Notes: generated from the letters alone by a model not told the origin. A DNA stretch of 64,000 bases from Acidobacteriota bacterium (GCA_018001935.1 JAGNHB010000007.1:63027-127026), one strand, 5' to 3'. Positions 30,803-40,369 are shown, counted from the stretch's first letter. Numbers and translations are program-made.

Positions 30803-33748
30803 TCACTTCCCCTTCAGCAGCCGGGCCAGGTCCTCGCAGCCGGCGTCCCGGGCGAGGTCGAGGGGAGTCCGCCCCTCGCGGTTCTCGAGGATCGGCCGGA
30901 CGTAGGGAAGAAGCAACCGGGCCAGTTCGGTGTTACAGGACGAGCAGGCACGGTGCAGGGCCGTGTCGCCCGTCTCCGGGTCGCGGAAGGACGCGTCGGC
31001 GCCCCTCGCCAGCAGTTCGCGGACGAACCCCGCGGGCGCCCCGGCGTCGACGGCGTAGAACAGGACGGGGCGCCCGTCCTCGTCTGCGGCTCCCGGGTCC
31101 GCGCCCCGGCGGAGCGACCGCCCGGCCTCCTCCCAATGGCCGTCCAGGAGGGCCTTGATCATGACGAGGCCCTTCCGGGCCCGCGACGTTCGGACCGCGG
31201 GCTCCAGGGCCCGGCGCAGACTGTCGGTGGAAGCGTTCTCCAGGACGGCGTCGGGTTCGTCGGGCGACTGGTTTCGGCAGGGGTCCGCGCCGGCCGCGAG
31301 CAGGACGTGGACCAGGTCGAGGTCCTGGTTCCGCACGGCGAGCGCCAGGGGCGTGGACCTCCGGTCCCCTGGACCGCCGTTCGGGTCCCACCCGAGTTTC
31401 AGCATCCGTCGGGCGAGGGCTCCCATCCTGGCCTCCGCGGCGGCCGCCAGGAACGACGGTTCGCCGGGCCCGTCGCCCGCGGGGCCGGCGCCGTGTTCCA
31501 GCAGCGCCAGGGCCGTCTCCTCCTGGTCGCCGCGGATGGCGATGCGGAGCAGGTTGTCGCCGTCGTACACTGTGTCGACCTTCGCCCCTTTCTCGAGCAG
31601 CCGGAGCACGGTCCCCGTGTAACCGCTCCGGACGGCGGGGACGAGGGGCGGGGCCGTGTCCGGCGGGCCGGCGGCGTTCGGGTCGGCCCCCCGGTCGACG
31701 AGCCCGGCGACCGCCTCCGGGCGGCCGAGGCCCGCGGCCGTGCAGAGGAACCACTGCCGGCGGGCCGCCGGGCTGTCCCCTCCCGGCAGCTTTGAGCACC
31801 GGGCTTTTTCCAGGGCCCACGCCAGCAGGTCCGCGTCGCCCGATTCGATGATGTCCTGGAGACACCCGGCTCCGAAATCCGGCCCGCCGCCTTCTTCCGG
31901 GAGATGTTTCAGAAGGTTCTTCGCGCCCGGGATGCCCTCGTTCAGCAAGGTGAAGCTCATGTTGGCGCTCCAGTCGTCGGCCGTGGCCCCGGGAACCGCT
32001 GTGCCGGCGGCCAGCAGCAACCGGGCGCGCTCGTCGTCCCCCTCCCGCCAGGCAAGCATCAGGGTGGCGACCGTCGACTTCTTCTCTCTCTCGCCCAGCC
32101 GGACCCCCCGGTCCAGGAGCAGGCGCACCAGGTCACGCGAGTTACACGACCAGCGAAAAGCCTCACCCAGCGCGGAGTACCCGTCCCGGCCCGGGCGGTC
32201 GAGGGTGGGGCCGTGAGAGAGAATGACGTCCACCAGGGGCTTTTCCCCGAGCTTCACGGCCTTGACCAGGGCCGGGTCGCCGTCCGCGTCGACGGCGTCC
32301 ACGGGAGCCAGGCCTGCCGCCAGGATCGCCTGCACGACCTCCGGCTTGCGGCACCGGATGGCCTCGAACAGCGCCCGAACCGCCTCCTCCCGGTCCCGCG
32401 TCCGCCGCAGCAGCGGCACGACCGCCCGGGCGGAACCGTTGCGGGCCGCCCAGAGGAACGCCGGGTTGCCGAACCGGTTCTTCATCGTCGGGTCGGCACC
32501 CTTCTCCAGCAGCAGGCGGACGATCTCGTCCCGGTCCCGCCCGGCGGCATACATGAGGGCCGTGCTCCCGTCCCCGTCGGCGGCGTTCACGTCCGCCCCG
32601 CGGTCGAGCAGGAAGCGGACGTTGTCGGTCTTCCCGCAGGCTGCGGCCAGCATCAGGGCCGTCAGGTTGTTGGGGCCGGTGTCCCGGGGGTCGGCACCCC
32701 GGTCCGCCAGTTCCTTCAGTTCCGCGGGGGTGTCCAGGAAGGCGCAGTAGAAGAACCGCTCCATGATCTTCTCGTGCGGGAGGCCGTCGAGGGCGGAAGG
32801 CACCGGGAAGTCCCCGCCGGTCACCCCGTGAAGGTACACCGCCGCGGCGTCGTAGCCGCACCAGGCGGCGATCAGCGTGGGTGTCCAGCCGGAGGCGTCA
32901 CGGATCCGAGCGCCGGAGCCCCGCTCCACCAGCAGTTTCACCAGGTCGAGGGAGCCCGAGCGGGCGGCGATGGTCAGGGCCGTGTGCCCCTGTCCGTGGC
33001 GCCGGTTGACGTCGGCCCCCCGGTCGAGGAGGACGCGGGCCACCTTGGTTCGCCCGCCGTAGCAGCACAGGATCAGCGGCGTCTCCCCGTCGGCGTTCTT
33101 CGTCTCGACGTCCGCCCCCAGGTCGGCCAGGAGGGCCACCGTCGCCGCTTCCGCTTCTTTCGCCGCCACGGTGATGGGCGTATCGCCGTTTTCCGCCCGG
33201 AAGTTCACGTCGGCCCCGCGGTCGATCAGCCGCTTCGCCAGGTCGTCGTCCCCGATGCGGAGTGCCGCCAGAAGCGCCGGGTCATTCTCCCGGCCACGGA
33301 AATCCGGTTTCGCGCCGTGGTCCAGGAGGGACTGGACCATTTCCGCGCCGGCCTGCATGGCGAGAAACAGGGCCGGCGTCCCCTCCTTGTCGGCGACGTT
33401 CGGGTCCGCCCCGGCCTCCAGGAGGAGGTGGACCACCTCCCGCTTCGAACGGTCGTTCACCACCCTCAGGAGCGGGCTCAGGCCTTCCGCGTCCTTCGTC
33501 CGGACACTTGCCCCGCGCTGGATCAGGATCTGTACGGCATTCGCATGGCCCTCGTCGGCCGCTACCTCGAGCGGCGTCCGCCCCGAGTCGTCCTTGTCAT
33601 CGAGGGGCGCCCCGTGGTCCAGGAGGTAGCGGATGTCCCCCGCCTGCCCGCGCCCGGCCGCCAGGAAGAGTTCCTCCTTCAGCCCCGCGGCCGGGAAGGC
33701 TGTGAACAATCCGGTGACCAGCCACGTGAAAAGCCCTCTGATCCTCAT
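30803..33748 (-). CDS. Secreted ankyrin-repeat protein
   Basis: 981 residues from ATG 33748 (a longer frame to 33880 reads through non-coding bases). Residues 1-22 are a Sec signal peptide ending FTAFPAAG, so the protein is exported, with no lipobox or C-terminal anchor. The mature chain is a nearly unbroken array of about two dozen ankyrin units of roughly 33 residues, each with the DxxGxTPLxxAxxxGxxxxVxxLLxxGAD pattern, at its cleanest near residues 45-340 and at the C-terminus (EDGRPVLFYAVDAGAP). Ankyrin arrays bind other proteins; the partner is unknown. Units between 480 and 700 are irregular, with a few inserts. It is monocistronic. Confidence 0.88.
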   Translation of the reverse strand: MRIRGLFTWLVTGLFTAFPAAGLKEELFLAAGRGQAGDIRYLLDHGAPLDDKDDSGRTPLEVAADEGHANAVQILIQRGASVRTKDAEGLSPLLRVVNDRSKREVVHLLLEAGADPNVADKEGTPALFLAMQAGAEMVQSLLDHGAKPDFRGRENDPALLAALRIGDDDLAKRLIDRGADVNFRAENGDTPITVAAKEAEAATVALLADLGADVETKNADGETPLILCCYGGRTKVARVLLDRGADVNRRHGQGHTALTIAARSGSLDLVKLLVERGSGARIRDASGWTPTLIAAWCGYDAAAVYLHGVTGGDFPVPSALDGLPHEKIMERFFYCAFLDTPAELKELADRGADPRDTGPNNLTALMLAAACGKTDNVRFLLDRGADVNAADGDGSTALMYAAGRDRDEIVRLLLEKGADPTMKNRFGNPAFLWAARNGSARAVVPLLRRTRDREEAVRALFEAIRCRKPEVVQAILAAGLAPVDAVDADGDPALVKAVKLGEKPLVDVILSHGPTLDRPGRDGYSALGEAFRWSCNSRDLVRLLLDRGVRLGEREKKSTVATLMLAWREGDDERARLLLAAGTAVPGATADDWSANMSFTLLNEGIPGAKNLLKHLPEEGGGPDFGAGCLQDIIESGDADLLAWALEKARCSKLPGGDSPAARRQWFLCTAAGLGRPEAVAGLVDRGADPNAAGPPDTAPPLVPAVRSGYTGTVLRLLEKGAKVDTVYDGDNLLRIAIRGDQEETALALLEHGAGPAGDGPGEPSFLAAAAEARMGALARRMLKLGWDPNGGPGDRRSTPLALAVRNQDLDLVHVLLAAGADPCRNQSPDEPDAVLENASTDSLRRALEPAVRTSRARKGLVMIKALLDGHWEEAGRSLRRGADPGAADEDGRPVLFYAVDAGAPAGFVRELLARGADASFRDPETGDTALHRACSSCNTELARLLLPYVRPILENREGRTPLDLARDAGCEDLARLLKGK

Positions 33749-34118
33749 GCCGAACTCACCCGTGCAGAAATTCCGGGTTATCCCACCCGGTCGTCTCACT
33801 CCGACGAAGGGCCGTCCCTCGCCTTGCAGAATATCGCACTCCCACCCGGTTTTTCGTAAATTTCTCGTAACGGCCGGCACCAGGTCCGGGACACTCGCAT
33901 CCTCAGCTCCGACAGGAAGTTTTCACTGCGGGTCGGGGCGAGGGTCACTGGCAAGACGGGTTCCGTCCGGCCCGCGGCTCAGGGGACCGGCGTGACCCAT
34001 CGGGATGAAAGAGATAACTGCCCCGCACAAAGGTGGAAACCCAGCATGTCGAGTGAGGTGACCCCCCTGTTTGCCTGGCCGCCCTGGAGAGAGGCGCCAC
34101 TGTTTACGGAGGTCGTGG
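33749..34118. other. 370-bp intergenic region, no gene seen
   Basis: Lies upstream of the ankyrin gene and beyond the 3' end of the lipoprotein at 34119. On the minus strand TATTCT (33833-33828) may be a -10 for the ankyrin gene, without a good -35. No repeat, hairpin with T-run or open frame with coding character was recognised in the rest. Confidence 0.4.
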
Positions 34119-35075
34119 TTATTGAAGCTGCAGGCTGCCCAGGGGGGGGACCGGTTCGGGGGACTCCGACAGGTTGCCGGGCGGGTTGTACTGGCGGCGG
34201 GCGATGTCGGCCCGGTGCTGCTCGAAACGCTGCTGGGCCGCCAGGCTCGAGCGCCGGCGCTGCTCGCCGGGGTCGTTGCCGTAGCCGTAGGACCCGGAGG
34301 AAGGGTTCATGTTGTCGATGATGTTCCGGTTCATCAGGTGCATGATCCGCGACTGGTCGCTCTGTGCCACCAGGTCCCGCTGGTAGCGCTGGACGAGCCG
34401 CAGCACCTGGCGGAGGCCGATGAGGGTGATGGAGCCGGTGGGCCGGGTGGGGAGGTCCACCTGCACGATCCCGGTCCGGTCCTCGTCCTTGCGGTTCATG
34501 TTGGCGGTGATCATCATGGACGTATCGTGGTTTGTGGCCATGTACTCCTGGTGCAGCCAGGTCATCTCGTGCCGGTCGGCGGGGGAGATGGTCATCCTGC
34601 CGTAGGCCGCCTGAAAACGCGGGTCGGAGAAGTAACTCTTCAGGCAGTCGGTCTGGTGGACGAAAATGAAGTCGTTGAAACCCTCGTCCACCGCCTTCTC
34701 GAAGCTGCCGAGGCCAAGGTCGGCGTTCCCGTGCTTGAAGCCCAGCGCCGCCAGGTCGACCAGGGCCATGACTTTTCCCCACCGCGGCGTTGCCGGGTCG
34801 GAAACGAAGCGCTGCAGTTCCGCGATCGCCTGCTCGTCGCCGGCGCCGCCTTCCGCCGTCAACAGGTTGAAAACCTTGTAATAGGCCTCCAGGAAGGCAG
34901 GGTTGTCCTCCATGGGGAGAGGTTGGGGGGACGCCCCCCCGGCCGCGCCCGGCCACCCGGGCAGGGAGGGGTCGGACGACGACTTCTGGCAGGCCGGTAG
35001 CAGCACAAGGGCCAGCACCATCAGGGAAAAGACCGTTTTCAGCCCCGGACGGGCATCGGTTCCGACGAAATTCAT
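34119..35075 (-). CDS. Lipoprotein of unknown function
   Basis: 318 residues from ATG 35075 behind GGGAGGAACC. The leader ends LVLLPAC, a lipobox. The mature part has helical repeats resembling TPR (residues about 60-160: NPAFLEAYYKVFNLL, then WGKVMALVDLAALGFKHG), a middle beta-rich part (QVDLPTRPTGSITLIGL), and a Gln/Arg-rich tail. No family is recognised. The start overlaps the topA stop by ATGA, so it is made from the dprA-topA transcript, an unexpected place for an envelope protein. A functional link to DNA topology is not implied. Confidence 0.75.
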   Translation of the reverse strand: MNFVGTDARPGLKTVFSLMVLALVLLPACQKSSSDPSLPGWPGAAGGASPQPLPMEDNPAFLEAYYKVFNLLTAEGGAGDEQAIAELQRFVSDPATPRWGKVMALVDLAALGFKHGNADLGLGSFEKAVDEGFNDFIFVHQTDCLKSYFSDPRFQAAYGRMTISPADRHEMTWLHQEYMATNHDTSMMITANMNRKDEDRTGIVQVDLPTRPTGSITLIGLRQVLRLVQRYQRDLVAQSDQSRIMHLMNRNIIDNMNPSSGSYGYGNDPGEQRRRSSLAAQQRFEQHRADIARRQYNPPGNLSESPEPVPPLGSLQLQ

Positions 35076-37558
35076 GGTTCCTCCCTGGCAGACGGACTCT
35101 GTTTTTCCGGTTCCCTCTCGCCCGGGTCGGGACGACCTGCGGGAACGGGGGCCTTTTCGTGGTGGCGGCATCCCTTGGCGGGGCAGGAGAGGATCGTCCC
35201 CTCCTTCTTCGACGGCTTCTCCACGAGGTAGGGGCTGCCGCACTCCCGGCAGGCCACGGCCACCGGCTTGGTCCAGCTGGTGAAGTCGCACTTGGGGTAG
35301 TTGGAACAGCCGTAGAAGACCTTGCCCCGCCCGCGACGGTTGACGACGATCTCCCCGGTGCACCCCGGCCGGGGGCACTTCATCCCCAGCATCTCCCGCT
35401 TCACGTAGGTGCACTTGGGGTAGCCGGTGCAGGAGACGAAGGTCCCGTAGCGCCCCTGCTTCTCCGCCAGGGGCTTGCCGCACACGGGGCAGGCCTCGTC
35501 GAGCACCTTCGGCTCCACGACGGGCCTGGCCTTCCCCTTGACGATCTTCCGGGTGTTCCTGCACTCGGGGTAAGCCGAGCAGGAGAGAAACTCGCCGAAG
35601 CGCCCCTTCTTCAGGACCATGGGGGCGCCGCACTTGTCGCAGGCCTCGGCGGCCCCCTCCCCTTCCCCGGCGGCCGCGGGGGCGGGCGCCGCGGTGGGCT
35701 TGCCGTTGGGCAGGTCCCGGGCGCTCTTGCACTCGGGGTAACGGCTGCACGACAGGAAGCGCCCGAAGCGCCCCCACCGGATCTGCATGGACGCCCCGCA
35801 CTTGTCGCACGTCTCTTCGGTCTCCTCCACCACCTGGCGGAGGTTCTTCATCTCCTTCTCGGCCTTCTTCAGGGTCTTCGAGAAGTCGGCGTAGAAGGTC
35901 TTCAACTCCTCGAGCCAGTTCTTCTTCCCCTGCTCGATCAGGTCCAGGTCCTTCTCCATCCCGGCGGTGTAGTCGTAGTTGAAGAGGGTGGCGAAGCTCT
36001 CCGTCACCAGGTCGATGACGATCTCCCCGGTTTCGGAGGGGCTGAATTTCCCTTCGTCCTTGTTGACGTACTCGCGGTCCTGGATCACGTTCACGATCTG
36101 TGCGTAGGTGCTGGGCCGGCCGATCCCCTTCTCCTCGAGCGCCTTGATGAGCGTCGCCTCGGTGTAGCGCTGCGGGGGCTGGGTGAACTGCTGCAGGGTG
36201 GCGAGTTCGAGGAGCTTGAGCAGTTCCTTCGGCTCCACCGGCGGGAGCATCCCCTCGGCGGCGCCGTCGGGCCCCTGCTCGCCCTCCTCGGCCACTTCCT
36301 TGTAAACCTTGAGGAAGCCCGGGAAGCGCAGGACGTCCCCCGTCGCCTGGAAGAGGCACCGGCCGGCGGCCACCTTGATGTCCGTGTGGTCGAACACGGC
36401 CGCCTCCATCTGGGAGGCGACGAAGCGCTGCCAGATCAGCGTGTAGAGCTTGTACTGATCGCTGTCCAGAAACGGCCGGACCGCCTCCGGGGTCCGCCGG
36501 ACGTCGGTGGGGCGGATGGCCTCGTGGGCGTCCTGGGCCCCCTCGGACTTCTGGAAAAGCCGCGCCTTTCCCGGGAGGTACTCTTTCCCGTAGGTCTCGA
36601 GGATGTGCCCGCGGACGGCCTCTAGGGCCGACGGGGCGATCCGTGTGGAGTCGGTGCGCATGTAGGTGATCAGGCCGACGCTCCCCTCGCTGCCGTACTC
36701 GATGCCCTCGTAGAGCTTCTGGGCGACCTGCATGGTCTTGCGCGCCGTGAAGCGGAATTTGCGGTTGGCCTCCTGCTGGAGCTTGCTGGTGATGAAGGGC
36801 GGCCGGGGCTGCTGCTTCTTGAGGGTCTTCTGGACGGACTCGACGAGGAAGGGGGCCGCCTCGAGTTCGGCCTTCAAGGCGGCCGCGTCCTCGCCGTTGG
36901 CCACCTTGAACTTCTTCCCGTCCAACTTGACGGCCCGGGCCTTGAACGTGGGCGGTTTGGCGGCCTTGAGGTGGGCGGTGAACGTCCAGTACTCCTCCGA
37001 CACGAAGGCCCGGATCTCCCGCTCGCGGTCCACGATCAGCCGCAGCGCCACCGTCTGCACCCGCCCGGCGGAGAGGCCCCGCTTCACCTTCTGCCAGAGG
37101 AGCGGGCTGATCTTGTACCCGACGAGGCGGTCCAGGATCCGGCGCGTGTTCTGGGCCTGCACCAGGTTCCGGTCGATTTCCCCCGGGTGTTCGAAGGCCT
37201 TCCGGACCGCCTCGCGGGTGATCTCGTGGAAGAGGACGCGGAAGACCCGGGGGTTCTCCCGGGCGACGACGTCGTGGAGGTGCTGGCAGATGGCTTCCCC
37301 CTCCCGGTCCGGGTCGGCCGCGAGGAAGACGGTGTCCGCCCGCTTGGCCGCCCGCTCCAGCTCGTGGACGACTTTTTCCTTCCCCGGGATGACCTCGTAG
37401 TCGGTCTTGAAATCGTGGGCGACGTCCACCCCGAGCTTCTTCTTCGGAAGGTCGATGATGTGGCCCACGGAGGCCCTGACCTCGAAGGCGTCCCCCAGGT
37501 ACTTGGAAATGGTTTTCGCCTTGGCGGGCGACTCCACGATGACGAGTGATTTTTTCAT
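35072..37558 (-). CDS. topA: DNA topoisomerase I
   Basis: 828 residues, a full type IA topoisomerase that relaxes negative supercoils. The Toprim domain starts LVIVESPAKAKTI with DPDREGEAI at 83-91; the active tyrosine is Tyr299 in GLITYMRTDS. The C-terminus carries five zinc-ribbon units, beginning CDKCGASMQIR, CDKCGAPMVLK, CPVCGKPLAEK, CPRPGCTGEI and CRECGSPYLV; E. coli has three with cysteines plus two without. The gene begins in a TGATG overlap with dprA and ends in an ATGA overlap with the lipoprotein. The dprA-topA order is common in many phyla. Confidence 0.95.
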   Translation of the reverse strand: MKKSLVIVESPAKAKTISKYLGDAFEVRASVGHIIDLPKKKLGVDVAHDFKTDYEVIPGKEKVVHELERAAKRADTVFLAADPDREGEAICQHLHDVVARENPRVFRVLFHEITREAVRKAFEHPGEIDRNLVQAQNTRRILDRLVGYKISPLLWQKVKRGLSAGRVQTVALRLIVDREREIRAFVSEEYWTFTAHLKAAKPPTFKARAVKLDGKKFKVANGEDAAALKAELEAAPFLVESVQKTLKKQQPRPPFITSKLQQEANRKFRFTARKTMQVAQKLYEGIEYGSEGSVGLITYMRTDSTRIAPSALEAVRGHILETYGKEYLPGKARLFQKSEGAQDAHEAIRPTDVRRTPEAVRPFLDSDQYKLYTLIWQRFVASQMEAAVFDHTDIKVAAGRCLFQATGDVLRFPGFLKVYKEVAEEGEQGPDGAAEGMLPPVEPKELLKLLELATLQQFTQPPQRYTEATLIKALEEKGIGRPSTYAQIVNVIQDREYVNKDEGKFSPSETGEIVIDLVTESFATLFNYDYTAGMEKDLDLIEQGKKNWLEELKTFYADFSKTLKKAEKEMKNLRQVVEETEETCDKCGASMQIRWGRFGRFLSCSRYPECKSARDLPNGKPTAAPAPAAAGEGEGAAEACDKCGAPMVLKKGRFGEFLSCSAYPECRNTRKIVKGKARPVVEPKVLDEACPVCGKPLAEKQGRYGTFVSCTGYPKCTYVKREMLGMKCPRPGCTGEIVVNRRGRGKVFYGCSNYPKCDFTSWTKPVAVACRECGSPYLVEKPSKKEGTILSCPAKGCRHHEKAPVPAGRPDPGEREPEKQSPSAREEP

Positions 37559-38805
37559 CAGTTGTTCCTTACGTTCCGAATGAAGTACTGACCCGGGACC
37601 TCGAGGATGAGGCCGTCGAACTGCAGCTTGAGCAGTATGCCCGCAAGGGCCCCGGCCGAGAAGCCCGCCTGTTCCAGGAGGGTTTCCAGGTGGACCTTCC
37701 GGTCGAAAAAGAGCAGGTTATACACTCTTTTCTCTTCCGATGTCAAAGGGTGATTTGTCACCCCCCCCGACAACGTCGCTTCCGGAAGGGCTTCCCCGGG
37801 CAGCGTGCAGGGCCGGTAGGCCAATTTGTCGCGGACGCCGGCGGGGAGTTCCTCCACCACGTCCTGCCAGACCTGGACCAGTTTGGCGCCCTGTTTGATC
37901 AAGTAGTTGGGGCCCACGCTGAGGGGCGAGTGGACCGGCCCCGGCACGGCGAAGAGTTCCCGCCCCTGCTCGAGGGCCAACCGGGCGGTGATCAGGGACC
38001 CGCTCCGCTCCGTGGCCTCCACGATGACCGTGCCCAGGCACAACCCGCTGATGAGCCGGTTGCGGATGGGGAAGTTCTGCGGGGCCGCCCAGGTCCCCGG
38101 GGGGAACTCGCTGACCACGCAGCCCTCGCCGCAGATCCGCCGGTAGATGGCGGCGGCCTGCCGGGGATAGGGGACGTCGACCCCCGACCCCAGGACGGCG
38201 ACGGTCTTCCCACCCGCTTTCAGGGCGCCCACGTGGGCCGAGGAGTCGGCCCCCAGGGCCATCCCCGAGACCACCACCAGCCCGGCCTTCGCCAGGCGGA
38301 GCGACAGATCCTGCGCCACCGCCACGCCGTAGTCGGTGCTCTTGCGGGCCCCGACGACGGCGATGCACGGCCGGGTCAGCAGGCCCGCGTCGCCCCGGTG
38401 GAACAGGACCAGGGGTGGGTCGTAGAGTTCCTTGAGGAGGGGCGGGTAAGCGGGGCCGAAGAGGTGGAGGACCCCGAAATCCCCTTTCCCGGCGCCCTCC
38501 AGCGTTGTCTCCGCCTTGCGCACCATGCCCTGCCGCTCGGGGTGGGGCACGGAAAGCTTGAGCCTCCGCTCCAGGTGGTTCCAGAACGCGGCGCCCACCG
38601 GGTCCGACAGCATTCCCGGCGACTGGTCCACCAGTTCCAGGACGCGCCGGCGCCCTACCCCGGGGACCTGGTGGATCACGAGAAGGTTCAGGAGAACCAC
38701 CGCGGGGTGCGGCAATTCCGTGCCAACCGGGGGAACACCCGTCAGGAAGTCAGCGCTTTCGCTTCCGCCCGGCAGGCCCGTCTCCTTCCGCGTGATCTCC
38801 GTCAT
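37558..38805 (-). CDS. dprA: DNA-processing protein DprA
   Basis: 415 residues. DprA loads RecA on incoming single-stranded DNA during natural transformation. The Rossmann-like core has VVGARKSTDYG (usually VGSR..T.YG), SGMALGADSSAHVGAL and GLCLGTVIVEATERSGSLITARLALEQGRE-type blocks split over residues 130-300. An N-terminal helix-hairpin-helix part precedes it and a C-terminal winged-helix domain (EEKRVYNLLFFDRKVHLETLL) follows. ATG 38805 has GGAGGAGGGG upstream. It is the first gene of the dprA-topA-lipoprotein operon. No com genes are near. Confidence 0.93.
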   Translation of the reverse strand: MTEITRKETGLPGGSESADFLTGVPPVGTELPHPAVVLLNLLVIHQVPGVGRRRVLELVDQSPGMLSDPVGAAFWNHLERRLKLSVPHPERQGMVRKAETTLEGAGKGDFGVLHLFGPAYPPLLKELYDPPLVLFHRGDAGLLTRPCIAVVGARKSTDYGVAVAQDLSLRLAKAGLVVVSGMALGADSSAHVGALKAGGKTVAVLGSGVDVPYPRQAAAIYRRICGEGCVVSEFPPGTWAAPQNFPIRNRLISGLCLGTVIVEATERSGSLITARLALEQGRELFAVPGPVHSPLSVGPNYLIKQGAKLVQVWQDVVEELPAGVRDKLAYRPCTLPGEALPEATLSGGVTNHPLTSEEKRVYNLLFFDRKVHLETLLEQAGFSAGALAGILLKLQFDGLILEVPGQYFIRNVRNN

Positions 38806-38914
38806 CCCGCCCCTCCTCCGGGTCGTGGGTTCCTCTTACCCATACAAACGTTTTCGCGGGAGAAAATCCGAACTTTTTTTGCCGAATCCTGAAAATTCCC
38901 GGCGGGAAATTCTC

Positions 38915-38943
38915 TTGACAACCGCGGCGAGTCACCGCAAAAT
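38915..38943 (+). promoter_or_regulatory. Predicted promoter of the PilZ gene
   Basis: TTGACA (38915-38920), 17 bp, then CAAAAT (38938-38943). A small inverted repeat, TTCCC GGC GGGAA (38896-38908), lies just upstream in AT-rich DNA and could be an operator. Confidence 0.5.
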
Positions 38944-38976
38944 CAGCCCTATTCTCGGGTTTGCGAGGTCTTGGGC

Positions 38977-39543
38977 ATGGACGAAAAAATGTTGACCTAC
39001 CACGCGGCGATCGGCCACCTGGACCGCATTGTCATGGAGATCCAGTCCGGCTCCCTTCACATGGCGGACATGCGGCAGCGGGCGGAGGACCTCGCGAAAA
39101 TCGCCCGCTTTCTCAAGAGCCACTTCGAACAGCAGCGCGCGTCGATCCAGATGGCCGCGTTCAACCTCGTCTCCCCGAGCGGGACCTCGGCGGCCCACCT
39201 TCCCGGGGCGGCCTCCCTCTCCCGTCGCCAGGCGGCGGAGGACGGCGAAAAGCGGCGGCACCGGCGCGTGGGGCTCATCCTCAGCGTGGAGATGACCATC
39301 GAGGGGTACAACATCAGCGGGCGCATCACCGACCTCAGCGAGGGCGGCTTCTTCGTGGACACCCTCACCATCTTCGGCGTGGGGACGCCGGTGGAGTTCT
39401 CCTTCTCCGTGGACGGCCAGAAGGTCGAGGGCAAGGGGATCGTCCGCGCCTCCGTCGAACAGTTCGGGATGGGGGTCGAAATCGTGGAAATCCCGGATGC
39501 GGACCTCGATCACCTGAGTGATTACCTCAAGAAACAGGAGTAG
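38977..39543 (+). CDS. PilZ domain protein
   Basis: 188 residues from ATG 38977 behind GAGGT; a TTG at 38971 is possible. The N-terminal 80 residues are helical. A PilZ domain follows (about 90-180) with the arginine motif RRHRR and, 27 residues later, DLSEGGFFV, which is the D/NxSxxG part, so c-di-GMP binding is expected. PilZ proteins pass c-di-GMP levels on to motility, exopolysaccharide or transcription. It is upstream of the cell-wall and polysaccharide-acylation genes but in a separate transcript. Confidence 0.85.
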   Translation: MDEKMLTYHAAIGHLDRIVMEIQSGSLHMADMRQRAEDLAKIARFLKSHFEQQRASIQMAAFNLVSPSGTSAAHLPGAASLSRRQAAEDGEKRRHRRVGLILSVEMTIEGYNISGRITDLSEGGFFVDTLTIFGVGTPVEFSFSVDGQKVEGKGIVRASVEQFGMGVEIVEIPDADLDHLSDYLKKQE

Positions 39544-39626
39544 CGCCCCAACCGCTCCCCGCCGGATTTCAAACACTTAATATCCCTGTGTTTATGGACA
39601 CTTTGCCCATTTTTTCATTTTTGGGC

Positions 39627-39670
39627 TTGACAAGCGGGTTATAATCGTCCCGTATTTTGTACGATTACAA
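39627..39670 (+). promoter_or_regulatory. AT-rich promoter region of the 3D-domain gene
   Basis: Holds TATAAT (39640-39645) without a -35 at normal spacing, and a small inverted repeat TTGTA CGAT TACAA (39657-39670) directly before the GGAGG ribosome binding site. The repeat could be an operator or affect translation. Confidence 0.35.
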
Positions 39671-39687
39671 TGGAGGCTTGAATTAAA

Positions 39688-40276
39688 TTGAAAAAAACTG
39701 TGTATGTTATACTTTTCCTCCTCGACGGGCTGCTGTTCGTTCACCTGCTCAGCCCGGACCAGGCGGTCAGGGCCGAGATGCAGCCCGTCGAGCGCGGGAT
39801 CGCCATCGAGACCGACGTCATCCACGACATCCCCCCCCCCGGACGGGACCGTTTCCTTCCCGGCCCTCCCGCCCGTCGCCCCGTCTCCTCACATTGTCAC
39901 CATCCCGCCGTTCGAGAGCGTCCGTTCTCCCGAGTGGAAGGAGTTCACCGCGACGGCCTACTGCCTGCGCGGGATCACGCGGACCGGGACCCGCACCCGG
40001 CCCGGGACCCTCGCCGTGGACCCGGCGGTCATCCCCTTCGGTTCCATTCTCGAAGTGTCGGCCGGACCCTACTCCGGGATCTACTATGCGCTCGACTCCG
40101 GGGGCCTGGTGAAAGGCCCGAAAGTCGACATCTACATCAAGACCCACCGGGGGGCCATCCAGTTCGGCCGCCGGAAAGTCCTGCTCCGGGTCCTCCGCCC
40201 CGGGTGGGGCGAAGACACCCCGGCCTCCCTCGAACGGGACGCCCTGGCGGTCCGATCGGCCGAACTCCGACCTTGA
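39688..40276 (+). pseudogene. Secreted 3D-domain cell-wall protein, frameshifted at a C10 tract
   Basis: The gene is split over two frames. Frame one starts at TTG 39688 (GGAGG upstream) and gives a signal-anchor-like segment KKTVYVILFLLDGLLFVHLL and a short mature start. At ten consecutive C residues (39831-39840) the coding signal moves to the +1 frame. That frame carries a complete 3D domain: TATAYC, GTLAVDPAVIPFGS, YYALDSGGLVKG and VDIYIKTH, with all three Asp that name the domain. 3D domains occur in MltA/YabE-like lytic proteins acting on peptidoglycan. Nine Cs would restore one 195-residue protein. Sequencing error, a real mutation or phase variation by slippage are all possible. Confidence 0.75.
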
Positions 40277-40369
40277 TCCGCTCCTGACATCGTGATAACC
40301 TGAAGTATTGGTCGAGGGACCAACGCACGGTTATCCGCATCACGGGGGAGCGACCCGCCGGTTTCAGCC

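Noticed and set aside
39627-39645. TTGACA followed by TATAAT upstream of the 3D-domain gene, read as a sigma-70 promoter
   Set aside because: Only 7 bp lie between the two hexamers; RNA polymerase needs about 16-18. TATAAT is kept only as a possible -10 without a -35.
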